Shown in pieces: positions 1-5,974 of a stretch of DNA of 5,974 bases. The notes under the pieces are model-generated. The model did not search any database and was not told the DNA's origin. It worked only from the letters and a program-made list of their open reading frames with translations. The translations under genes and the position numbers were made by a program. Origin of the DNA: Butyrivibrio sp. UBA3740 (GTDB lineage: Bacteria; Bacillota; Clostridia; Lachnospirales; Lachnospiraceae); the NCBI GenBank assembly GCA_002372465.1, contig DFGW01000032.1, forward strand, positions 1 through 5,974. Direction: 5' to 3'. Position 1 is the stretch's first letter, and the number at the start of each line of letters is the position of its first letter.

Positions 1-124
1 ATACTTCATCAATTCCAAAGCTCTTAATCTGCGTGGCAAGGAGCCTTGCCTCAACCTTTCCCTTGTCCGTCAGTCCATCGATCACATAATCAGGATCCCC
101 GTGTCGAAAAAACAGTATTCTCAT
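1..124 (-). CDS. Histidine phosphatase family protein (phosphoglycerate mutase-like), N-terminal 41 residues only
   Basis: This is the start of a gene that leaves the window at its left edge. The visible protein begins MRILFFRHGDPDY, which carries the RHG signature of the histidine phosphatase (branch 1, phosphoglycerate mutase-like) superfamily at residues 7-9. His8 would be the phosphate-accepting catalytic histidine. It is followed by LTDKGKVEARLLA, matching the family's usual 'LT.KG..QA..LA' helix. Members hydrolyse phosphate esters by a phosphohistidine intermediate; the substrate cannot be told from this fragment. The ATG at 124 is the only reasonable start, because the same frame is open back to the ATPase stop codon without another ATG, GTG or TTG. 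A weak purine-rich site (GGAAGAGAAG) lies just upstream. It follows the AAA+ ATPase gene by 60 bases with no visible terminator between them, so co-transcription is possible. The family call is firm; the specific role is unknown. Confidence 0.85.
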   Translation of the reverse strand, partial: MRILFFRHGDPDYVIDGLTDKGKVEARLLATQIKSFGIDEV

Positions 125-184
125 AAATCTTCTCTTCCAATCATTACTCTTATCTGATTGCTCAGTTCCACGCCTCTTTCCTTG

Positions 185-2359
185 TCAAAAGAGATATCCT
201 GCGTATTTGCCGAACTCTCCCGGATCGTTCATGGAGCCTATCTTCTCGGATCTAAGGCGTATAGATCTTACGATATCTCCGTTGTCCAAAGGCCTGTTCT
301 CAGCTGATGCCATGTACATGGCATTGTAAAGAACAGCCTTGATGTTGCTGCCGGACAGGTCAAAGTTATCTGCAAAGAACTCGAAATCAATCCTGGGGTC
401 AAGCTCTACACTCTTTGGAAGGATGGACTCCCAAAGGGCCAGCCTGGTCTTTGCATCTGGCTTTTGGAACTTCACAACATAGGTGATCCTCCTTAGAAAA
501 GCAGAATCAAAATTGCCGATAAGATTGGTGGCAAGGATAGTCATGCCGGAGTGTCCCTCAACCTTCTGAAGAAGGTAGGCTGTCTCGGCATTGGCATATT
601 TATCGTTGGAATCCGTCACCTCGGTACGCTTTGCAAACAGTGCGTCCGCCTCATCGAAGAACAGGATGACGTTGGTCTTTCTGGCTTGTTCAAAGATCTC
701 ATTTAGGTTTTTCTGGGTCTCGCCAATATACTTGGAAATTACCTGGGAGAGGTCTACACGGTAAAGAGGCAGAGACAGCTCTTTTGACATGACCTGTGCA
801 GCCATGGTCTTGCCGGTACCCGGTGGTCCGCAGAGTATCACCGATACGCCGTTTCCGTAGGCTCCGCTTCTTCTGATTCCGTGCTTTTTCTCCACACGGT
901 TTCGCATCTTGAATCTGTTGCAGGCTGTGAGGATAATGCGCTTTTCAAGATCCTCCACCTGAAGGTCGTCTATGGAATAAACAGGCGGGATGTAGACCGC
1001 CAGGTCCATAAGCCCCGCTTCACCCATGTGACGCAGCTCTTCCTTAAGTTCTGATGAATCAATGGTCTTTTTGCCCTGCCATGCAGCCTTTCTCGCGGTT
1101 TCAGAAACTGCGTACCTGATCTTGGAGTAGGACAGCTCGTAGCAGTCCGCCAGGTCTGCGATGTTGATATCCTCGGACACGGAAAGCCCCTCTTTTTGCA
1201 GGAAATGATTCCAGATTGCCTCCCTTTCCTCCACATCAGGGGTGGGAAGGGTCATGGAAGAAATGGAAAATCTCGTTGAAAGGAATATGGTGGGAAGCTT
1301 GTCCTGACCGAAGACAAAAGAAATTCTTCCGGGCAGAAAGCGCATGATCACATCAAAGAATGCCTCGCAAAGTCCCATGTCGGGATCACTAAGCCTTACT
1401 GCCAGGGTCTGCCCTGTAAGTCTTGCCCGCAGGAAAAGACCTCCCATTGCGTGGGCAAAGGTGTAGCTGTAATAAATGTTTTTCGCCTTTTTCACATCGA
1501 GGAAAAGCGTGTCCGCATCCAGTATCAGTATGCCCTTGTCATTGAGCCGCGCCAAAAAAGCCGGCACATCCTCAGGGTCAGTTGCAGACACATAAACTAT
1601 GCCCTCCCCCTTCATGTCAGGTCTGATGGCATCCCTGAAGATCTCCAGTTTTTCTTTTCCCGCCGGGTAGCAGGCTGTATATGGAATGGGATGATCAAAG
1701 TCTTTTCCCGAAAGAATATATCTCTGGACATCGTCGCGAAGTATCAAAGGCGTATCTAAAAGAGATGTCTTTCCCGTGGTGCTGTCCATATTCTTGAAAA
1801 AGAAAATGCTCATCTTTCCCAGTTTATCCACAAAGGAATCCAGGATGGTAAGATCCTGTTCCCTGCTTATGATCTGATAGATGCAGTAAAGCACACCTGT
1901 GGTAGGGTGTTTCAGGGTGGCATCATTTGCTATGAAGGCATAGAGGTTCCTTCGATTGATATCCATGGAAAGTCCCAGTGCCAGAAGGATTGCCAGCTCC
2001 TCAAAGAGGGATAAGTCAAACTCTTCCCTCAGGTTCTTAAGGGGAAGGTTTACCTTTTTGCTTGCCTTTTCCCTGCTTCTGATGTGGTCCAGAGCCTCCT
2101 CAAGCTCTTTTGCCCAAGTGGAATTATAGGCGCTCTCACGGCGACGTGGGTAATCAGCCTCATAGTAATTCTGAGCCTGTTCCTCGGACATCATGGCGCC
2201 GGGCATGTAGAGGTAGTTCGCTTTTTCAGCCCTTAGCTCAATACTTTTTTCCACAAGAAAATCAAGGAGCGTAGTATACTCCTCTAAATGTTCCTTGTAG
2301 TCTGCATAGGGTGTGCCTTTTTTGTCCTCGTACAGGAAAAATACTCTGTCATCAATCAT
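185..2359 (-). CDS. Winged-helix tandem AAA+ ATPase, Afp15/Pvc15-like (contractile injection system-associated family)
   Basis: This 724-residue cytoplasmic protein has no signal peptide or membrane segment. Residues 108-165 (FDLSLFEELAILLAL, then LYAFIAND and HPTTG) match the N-terminal winged-helix region found before the ATPase in this family. Residues about 235-445 form a first AAA module without a Walker A motif and with only a Walker B remnant (ILILDADTLF, 277-286). Residues about 460-710 form the active module: Walker A GPPGTGKT at 511-518 (Lys517), an SKYIGET pore-side segment at 542-548, Walker B ILFFDE at 565-570, sensor 1 Asn612, arginine-finger candidates Arg623 and Arg624, and a sensor-2-like SGSNIK at 669-674. 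Relatives are known from extracellular contractile injection systems, where the ATPase is thought to help assemble or load the particle. That role is inference here, since no structural gene is visible. The gene starts 22 bases after the upstream gene, with a modest AAAGG site 7 bases before the ATG, so the two are probably one operon. A general protein-remodelling role is the alternative. Confidence 0.9.
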   Translation of the reverse strand: MIDDRVFFLYEDKKGTPYADYKEHLEEYTTLLDFLVEKSIELRAEKANYLYMPGAMMSEEQAQNYYEADYPRRRESAYNSTWAKELEEALDHIRSREKASKKVNLPLKNLREEFDLSLFEELAILLALGLSMDINRRNLYAFIANDATLKHPTTGVLYCIYQIISREQDLTILDSFVDKLGKMSIFFFKNMDSTTGKTSLLDTPLILRDDVQRYILSGKDFDHPIPYTACYPAGKEKLEIFRDAIRPDMKGEGIVYVSATDPEDVPAFLARLNDKGILILDADTLFLDVKKAKNIYYSYTFAHAMGGLFLRARLTGQTLAVRLSDPDMGLCEAFFDVIMRFLPGRISFVFGQDKLPTIFLSTRFSISSMTLPTPDVEEREAIWNHFLQKEGLSVSEDINIADLADCYELSYSKIRYAVSETARKAAWQGKKTIDSSELKEELRHMGEAGLMDLAVYIPPVYSIDDLQVEDLEKRIILTACNRFKMRNRVEKKHGIRRSGAYGNGVSVILCGPPGTGKTMAAQVMSKELSLPLYRVDLSQVISKYIGETQKNLNEIFEQARKTNVILFFDEADALFAKRTEVTDSNDKYANAETAYLLQKVEGHSGMTILATNLIGNFDSAFLRRITYVVKFQKPDAKTRLALWESILPKSVELDPRIDFEFFADNFDLSGSNIKAVLYNAMYMASAENRPLDNGDIVRSIRLRSEKIGSMNDPGEFGKYAGYLF

Positions 2360-2381
2360 AGGTCAGCCTTTACGTTTCTTC

Positions 2382-3854
2382 TTAAAGCATGTCCAGCGGA
2401 ATATAGCTTCTGGCAAGTTGCCCCTGTCTTTGAAGGTCAACCAGTTCGTCCCGAGCTTCTCTCCAGTCTCTGTCAGTGTAAAGAAGTTTGATCCTTCCTT
2501 CATCCACATTTGTCTTTAGTTCGTTCTGTACTCTTGAGATCCTTGGCCCAAGAGTCAAAAGCTCGTGGTTGTTCAGGACATCCCTCTGGCTTTCAAATAC
2601 CTGGAACGGGTCAAAAGACATAACCCTGTCGTAGAAATTCCAGGGAAGGAAAGGCACTGAGATTCTGCCCTGGGAATCTGTCAGAGGGCTTCTTCCTTCT
2701 CCTATATCGTCCAGATTGATATTGGGAGAATTAAACTCAGCCACATTGTTGATGGCTTTTATGGAGGTTATGGTATATTCCTTGTCTCCGGTCTTTTCAT
2801 AGGTTGGAACGTAGTCATTGACGGTTCTGTTCCTCTGGCCGGTGATAAGGTCAAAAATCTGAAGCTGATACAGCTTGCCAATGGCACTGTCGGCAAGCCT
2901 TACAGAGGCGCCCTCAGACCCTGCGGATTCTATAAGCTCTGCCATGGTCTTGCCGGCAACAGCCTCAATAGTCACATTGTTGGTGGCGCTGCCTTCTGTA
3001 GCCTCACTCTCTTCCTGACTTTCTCTCTCAGCCCTGGCCACCATATCCTGCATGCCAAGCTTTTCGGCGATCCTGCTGGAAGATATCTGCCTGTTGGCAT
3101 TTTCGTTTTCTTGCTGACCTCCTGCCTGATCTCTTTCTTCAGACTCGGCCTTTGCATCTTCCACTTCACCTTTGGGTATAAATTCGGAACGGGCCTCATC
3201 AAACATTTCAGCCCAATAATGCTTGGTCCTGCTGTCCTCATAAAGGGTGTCGGAAGGAAGTTCAAAAACAGCCTGTTCCTTAATGCTCTGATCCATTATC
3301 TCCCTGGTCAGATCAAGGCGGATCTTGCCTGTGCCTTTTTTGCCCTTTCCGCTTCCTTCAATGTAGCTTATATAGGTGTCGCAGCTCTGGATCAGGTCTG
3401 TGTATGCGCCCCTTATCTTCATAAGCTGCTCAGCATACCCTTCCTTATCCTTTGGCATGTCATAATACATGGCATCGTAGAGATTTCTGATAGATCTTTT
3501 AACCGCAGTGATCCTCTCTCCATCCTTGGTCGGAATGAAGAATCGGGTAACCCTTGTATCAAGGAGCTCAGCCTTCTTCTCCTCTACAAGCCTGTGGGCT
3601 TCAGTCATGGAGCCGGTTGCATGGACCGGTGTAGCCAAAGTCTTGGATATTTCCCCAAGCTGCGCATTTGCCTTTTCTTCTTCCTCGGAGTCAGTTGTGG
3701 GCTCTGTATTCATGACATCAACTTCAGTATCCTTATCATCCGTCATGCCCATATCAAAGGAAGCCGGCTCATTCATATCCAGCTCACGGCCATCCCCTGT
3801 ATCACCTATATCAGAATATAGTTGTTCGTTAAGATCACTTCTTCCTCCCGGCAT
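2382..3854 (-). CDS. Acidic protein of unknown function with a degenerate kinase-like C-terminal region
   Basis: I do not recognise a named family over the full length. The protein can be extended upstream to a TTG at 3869, but that codon overlaps the ribosome binding site. The ATG at 3854, with GGAGG 8 bases before it, is the better start and gives 490 residues (numbering used here). Residues 1-70 are strongly acidic and low-complexity, with a DSEEEE run. Residues 95-205 look helical and contain CDTYISYIEG followed by a GK-rich patch and IRLDLTREI (158-185). Residues 230-255 and 275-290 are charged, probably disordered linkers. Residues 257-374 resemble HipA or PI3/4-kinase-like folds: SSRIAEKLGM (259-268), KLYQLQIFDLITGQ (327-340), then a catalytic-loop position reading RNRTVNDY (341-348) and a metal-site position reading INNVAEF (368-374). 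The expected DRHxxN and DN(D)xxF residues are largely replaced, suggesting a non-catalytic domain. It has no signal peptide. It is the first gene before the AAA+ ATPase, so it may be that enzyme's substrate, adaptor or a secreted cargo. The coding call is secure; the fold assignment is tentative. Confidence 0.85.
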   Translation of the reverse strand: MPGGRSDLNEQLYSDIGDTGDGRELDMNEPASFDMGMTDDKDTEVDVMNTEPTTDSEEEEKANAQLGEISKTLATPVHATGSMTEAHRLVEEKKAELLDTRVTRFFIPTKDGERITAVKRSIRNLYDAMYYDMPKDKEGYAEQLMKIRGAYTDLIQSCDTYISYIEGSGKGKKGTGKIRLDLTREIMDQSIKEQAVFELPSDTLYEDSRTKHYWAEMFDEARSEFIPKGEVEDAKAESEERDQAGGQQENENANRQISSSRIAEKLGMQDMVARAERESQEESEATEGSATNNVTIEAVAGKTMAELIESAGSEGASVRLADSAIGKLYQLQIFDLITGQRNRTVNDYVPTYEKTGDKEYTITSIKAINNVAEFNSPNINLDDIGEGRSPLTDSQGRISVPFLPWNFYDRVMSFDPFQVFESQRDVLNNHELLTLGPRISRVQNELKTNVDEGRIKLLYTDRDWREARDELVDLQRQGQLARSYIPLDML

Positions 3855-3862
3855 ATTATCTT

Positions 3863-3867
3863 CCTCC
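3863..3867 (-). promoter_or_regulatory. Ribosome binding site that sets the start of the 490-residue protein
   Basis: On the minus strand GGAGG lies 8 bases upstream of the ATG at 3854. It falls inside the longer reading that would begin at the TTG at 3869, so that TTG is very unlikely to be the true start. Confidence 0.85.
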
Positions 3868-3914
3868 AAAAGTCCATATCTGCATGGTTTTCCAAATTAC
3901 CACACTCTTATACA

Positions 3915-3923
3915 ATTATACCA
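3915..3923 (-). promoter_or_regulatory. Extended -10 promoter for the minus-strand operon
   Basis: The minus strand reads TGGTATAAT, a perfect sigma-A -10 hexamer (TATAAT, 3915-3920) with the TG extension one base upstream. No good -35 hexamer sits 16-18 bases upstream, as is usual for extended -10 promoters. Farther upstream is an A/T-rich stretch including a run of seven T, which could act as an UP element. Transcription would begin near 3908, leaving a leader of roughly 54 bases before the ATG at 3854. Confidence 0.7.
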
Positions 3924-3943
3924 TATAGCGTATTCTCATATAG
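3922..3943. repeat. Direct repeat pair (CATATAG) within the minus-strand promoter
   Basis: CATATAG occurs at 3922-3928 and again at 3937-3943, a 15-base period. On the minus strand these read CTATATG. The promoter-proximal copy runs into the extended -10 element, and the other occupies the usual -35 position. This is a plausible binding site for a regulator that recognises direct repeats, but a chance match in AT-rich DNA is possible. Confidence 0.35.
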
Positions 3944-3964
3944 TTAAAAAAAGTAAACCTCAAG

Positions 3965-3998
3965 TTTATAAAATCTTAATTTATAAAAACAAAGATTT
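3965..3998. repeat. Direct and inverted repeats in the divergent intergenic region
   Basis: TTTATAAAA occurs at 3965-3973 and 3980-3988, again 15 bases apart. An inverted repeat, AAATCTT (3971-3977) and AAGATTT (3992-3998), surrounds the second copy with a 14-base spacer. The block covers the candidate -35 of the permease promoter, so it could be an operator. The strong AT bias makes chance repeats fairly likely. Confidence 0.3.
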
Positions 3999-4008
3999 GA
4001 TGGATAAT
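3980..4008 (+). promoter_or_regulatory. Candidate sigma-A promoter for the permease-dipeptidase operon
   Basis: TTTATA (3980-3985, four of six matches to TTGACA) and GATAAT (4003-4008, five of six matches to TATAAT) are separated by 17 bases. This leaves a leader of about 40 bases before the ATG at 4056. A second possibility is TTGATG (3997-4002) with GATAAA (4022-4027), although its 19-base spacing is long. The sequence alone does not decide between them. Confidence 0.45.
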
Positions 4009-4055
4009 TATATGTAACCAAGATAAATACTGCGTAAAAGAAATGAGGGTCTGCC

Positions 4056-5267
4056 ATGAACACGCTTATTGCACCGGATAACAACTGGGCACTTTTATCA
4101 ATACTGTTTTTATCAAGCTTTCTGGCCATCTATCTGGAGCAGAAATACAAATGGGCTTCCAAGCTGACAGGTGCCATAATCACTCTGGTTATCGCAGTCC
4201 TTCTGACAAACTTTAATATTATCCCCACCAGTACTCCTGTCTTTGACGACATAGTTTGGGGCTACGCCGTTCCTTTGGCAATACCTCTCCTTCTTCTGGA
4301 TGCCAATGTCATAAAGATATGGCGTGAAACAGGAAAGCTCCTGCTTATATTTCTCATAGGCGCCGCCGGGACCTTTGCCGGTGCCCTTGTGGGAACAGCT
4401 CTTTTATCAGGGCTTATAGAAGGTCTTCCGGGGGTAGCAGCCATGATGACCGGTTCCTACATCGGCGGAGGAGTGAACTTTACTGCAATTGCCGATGCCT
4501 TCAATGTAAGCGGAAGCCTGATCTCAGCCACCACCGTGGCAGACAACCTGAACATGGCCATCTATCTGATGATACTTCTGGGAATCGCTTCCAGCGCCTT
4601 TTTCAAAAGACATTACACCCACCCCCACATTGATGAGGTGGAAAAGGCCGGGGCGGATAAAGAGGATAAGACCCTGGCAGCAAGCTACTGGGAGCGTCAC
4701 GACATCTCCTTAAAAGACATCGCTGCCTGTCTTGCATACGCTGCTATAGTTGTTACAGTTTCAAAACTCATCGCCGGATTCTTTGCAGGGATCATCCCTA
4801 CGGGGAATGGTTTCTTGAAAATGCTAAACACCTTCTTCGGAAGCCAGTATGTATGGATCACCAATGTGTCAATGGTGTTCGCCTCCTTCTTCGAAGACAA
4901 GGCAAAGCAGATGCACGGCGCCAAGGAGATCGGGACCTGGCTTATCTACCTGTTCTACTTTGTCATCGGTGTTCCTGCCTCCATCATCATGATCGTCCAA
5001 AACGCTCCGCTCCTTCTGCTGTTCTGCTTTATCCTGGTTCTGTTTAACATGGTCTTCTGCTTTGGCTTTGGAAAGCTCCTTCGTATAGATCTTGAGGACA
5101 TCATCCTGGCCTCCAATGCCAATATAGGAGGCCCCACCACCGCGGCAGGAATGGCCATTTCCCTGGGCTGGACGAAGCTTGTTGGCCCTTGTATGCTGGT
5201 TGGAACCTTCGGCTATGTGATAGGTACCTGGCTGGGAATTATCATCGGTTCGATTTTGGGGGCATGA
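4056..5267 (+). CDS. DUF819 (YjcL-like) multi-pass membrane protein, probable transporter
   Basis: This 403-residue protein is strongly hydrophobic, with roughly ten membrane segments (for example about 11-28, 35-52, 94-118, 160-182, 220-245, 290-314, 316-338 and 375-400). A charged, histidine-containing loop at 184-218 separates two halves. Each half has a glycine-rich conserved motif: TGSYIGGGVNFTAIADAF (132-149) and SNANIGGPTTAAGMA (353-367). Both are hallmarks of the DUF819 family that includes Bacillus subtilis YjcL. The paired motifs suggest an inverted-repeat transporter in which two glycine-rich segments meet at the substrate site; that is inference. The ATG at 4056 has GAGGG 6 bases upstream, and the length is typical for the family. 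The stop codon overlaps the start of a D-Ala-D-Ala dipeptidase (ATGA), so the two are almost certainly translated together. The likely substrate is therefore a dipeptide or other cell-wall breakdown product, but the substrate of the family is not established to my knowledge. Confidence 0.88.
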   Translation: MNTLIAPDNNWALLSILFLSSFLAIYLEQKYKWASKLTGAIITLVIAVLLTNFNIIPTSTPVFDDIVWGYAVPLAIPLLLLDANVIKIWRETGKLLLIFLIGAAGTFAGALVGTALLSGLIEGLPGVAAMMTGSYIGGGVNFTAIADAFNVSGSLISATTVADNLNMAIYLMILLGIASSAFFKRHYTHPHIDEVEKAGADKEDKTLAASYWERHDISLKDIAACLAYAAIVVTVSKLIAGFFAGIIPTGNGFLKMLNTFFGSQYVWITNVSMVFASFFEDKAKQMHGAKEIGTWLIYLFYFVIGVPASIIMIVQNAPLLLLFCFILVLFNMVFCFGFGKLLRIDLEDIILASNANIGGPTTAAGMAISLGWTKLVGPCMLVGTFGYVIGTWLGIIIGSILGA

Positions 5268-5923
5268 TCATGGAAAAAACCAAAAATCAAATGAACATTA
5301 TGGACCGTTCGGGATTTGTGGAGATCGCAGAGACAGTCCCTGATGTGATCTTGGAGATACGTTACTATTCGACTTTCAATTTTATCGGAGACAGGATAGA
5401 TGGTTATACAGAGCCCACTGCTCTTTTAACAAAAGAAGCTGCTACTGCCCTAAGGGCTGCCAGCGATGAATTTGCAAAGAAGGGGTTTCGGCTTAAGATT
5501 TACGATGCCTACAGACCCCAGCGCGCTGTTGACCATTTCGTGAGATGGGCTAAGGACTTGAGCGACATGCGCATGAAGCAGGTCTTCTATCCTGAGCTTC
5601 CCAAGGAAAAGCTCTTTGACCTGGGCTTTATTGCGGAGCACTCCGGCCACAGCAGGGGAAGCACCGTTGACCTGACGCTCTTTGATATGTCCCTGGCAAG
5701 GGACGTTGATATGGGCGGATACTTTGACTTCTTCGGGGATATCAGTCATTATGAGCACCCGGGTCTTACGGATGCGCAGCGCCAAAACCGCGCTTTGCTG
5801 CGGGATGTTATGATCCATGCCGGCTTTGCCCCCTACGAAAACGAGTGGTGGCACTTCACCCTGGCTGATGAGCCCTATCCTGATATATATTTTGATTTCC
5901 CTGTAAGTAAAGCCGGCGCATAA
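5264..5923 (+). CDS. D-Ala-D-Ala dipeptidase, VanX/DdpX type (peptidase family M15D)
   Basis: This 219-residue zinc metallopeptidase would hydrolyse D-alanyl-D-alanine to two D-alanines in the cytoplasm; no signal peptide is present. The VanX signature residues are all there with the right spacing: YDAYRPQ with Arg84, SGHSRGSTVDLTL with zinc ligands His129 and Asp136, and ENEWWHF with catalytic Glu194 and zinc ligand His197. The intervals Arg-His 45, His-Asp 7 and Glu-His 3 equal those of VanX (Arg71, His116, Asp123, Glu181, His184). The start is uncertain by two codons: ATG at 5264 forms an ATGA overlap with the permease stop, while ATG at 5270 sits 7 bases after a GGGGG run and gives 217 residues. 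An open frame extends farther upstream inside the permease gene but is not plausible coding sequence. No vanH or vanA ligase gene is nearby, so vancomycin resistance is not indicated. The permease partner points to dipeptide catabolism or wall recycling. Confidence 0.93.
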   Translation: MIMEKTKNQMNIMDRSGFVEIAETVPDVILEIRYYSTFNFIGDRIDGYTEPTALLTKEAATALRAASDEFAKKGFRLKIYDAYRPQRAVDHFVRWAKDLSDMRMKQVFYPELPKEKLFDLGFIAEHSGHSRGSTVDLTLFDMSLARDVDMGGYFDFFGDISHYEHPGLTDAQRQNRALLRDVMIHAGFAPYENEWWHFTLADEPYPDIYFDFPVSKAGA

Positions 5924-5936
5924 ATCTACGCCGGCT
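5911..5936 (+). terminator. Stem-loop overlapping the dipeptidase stop codon, possible terminator
   Basis: AGCCGGCG (5911-5918) and CGCCGGCT (5929-5936) form a perfect 8-base-pair GC-rich stem around a 10-base loop that contains the TAA stop codon. The downstream sequence CTGTTAAC has only a poor T-tract, so it is not a textbook intrinsic terminator on this strand. On the opposite strand the stem is followed by TTTACTTA, so it could also act on transcripts coming from the right. Confidence 0.5.
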
Positions 5937-5974
5937 CTGTTAACATAAATAAAAAGACTAACTATTAAAAGTCA

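Noticed and set aside
185..2359. FtsH, ClpX or Cdc48-type housekeeping AAA protein
   Set aside because: There is no membrane segment, protease motif, zinc-binding domain or Cdc48 N-domain. The winged-helix region and the single active second module fit the Afp15/Pvc15-like family instead.
3111..3821. A 236-codon plus-strand open frame
   Set aside because: It lies wholly antisense to the 490-residue protein gene, which has an ideal ribosome binding site and promoter. The antisense translation is a cysteine- and leucine-rich sequence with no recognisable domain.
3508..4017. A 169-codon plus-strand open frame reaching into the intergenic region
   Set aside because: Its first part is a serine-rich antisense shadow of the acidic N-terminus of the minus-strand protein, and its tail runs through AT-rich promoter DNA. 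No family resemblance or convincing ribosome binding site is seen.
5450..5854. A 134-codon minus-strand open frame inside the dipeptidase gene
   Set aside because: It is antisense to a complete, well-conserved enzyme and shows no domain.
5264..5923. Vancomycin resistance gene vanX
   Set aside because: The catalytic residues match VanX, but the housekeeping dipeptidases of the DdpX type share them. No vanH, D-Ala-D-Lac ligase or VanRS genes are nearby; the partner is a DUF819 membrane protein.

Overview
The window holds two divergent gene groups separated by an AT-rich intergenic region of about 200 bases. Codon use, moderate GC content, GGAGG-type ribosome binding sites and the protein families suggest a Gram-positive gut or rumen Clostridia, probably Lachnospiraceae. 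This assignment is inference from family resemblance; no marker gene is present.

Left half, minus strand, read from about 3854 down to 1. A strong extended -10 promoter precedes a 490-residue protein of unknown function. This protein has a long acidic, disordered N-terminus and a C-terminal region that looks like a kinase-fold domain with its catalytic residues replaced. Twenty-two bases after it comes a 724-residue tandem AAA+ ATPase. This belongs to the winged-helix/AAA family best known from extracellular contractile injection systems (Afp15/Pvc15-like): its first AAA module is degenerate and its second is fully equipped. After 60 bases a histidine phosphatase (RHG motif) begins and runs off the left edge. 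No sheath, tube, baseplate or spike gene lies in the window, so a link to an injection system is only a hypothesis. The tight pairing of an ATPase remodeller with a candidate pseudokinase is the most interesting part of the window.

Right half, plus strand, 4056 to 5923. A DUF819-family (YjcL-like) multi-pass membrane protein overlaps by four bases (ATGA) a cytoplasmic VanX/DdpX-type D-Ala-D-Ala dipeptidase with every zinc ligand and catalytic residue in place. The pair reads as a two-gene operon for uptake and hydrolysis of a dipeptide, plausibly from cell-wall turnover. A GC-rich stem-loop overlapping the dipeptidase stop codon may end the transcript. The last 38 bases are AT-rich and hold nothing I can identify.
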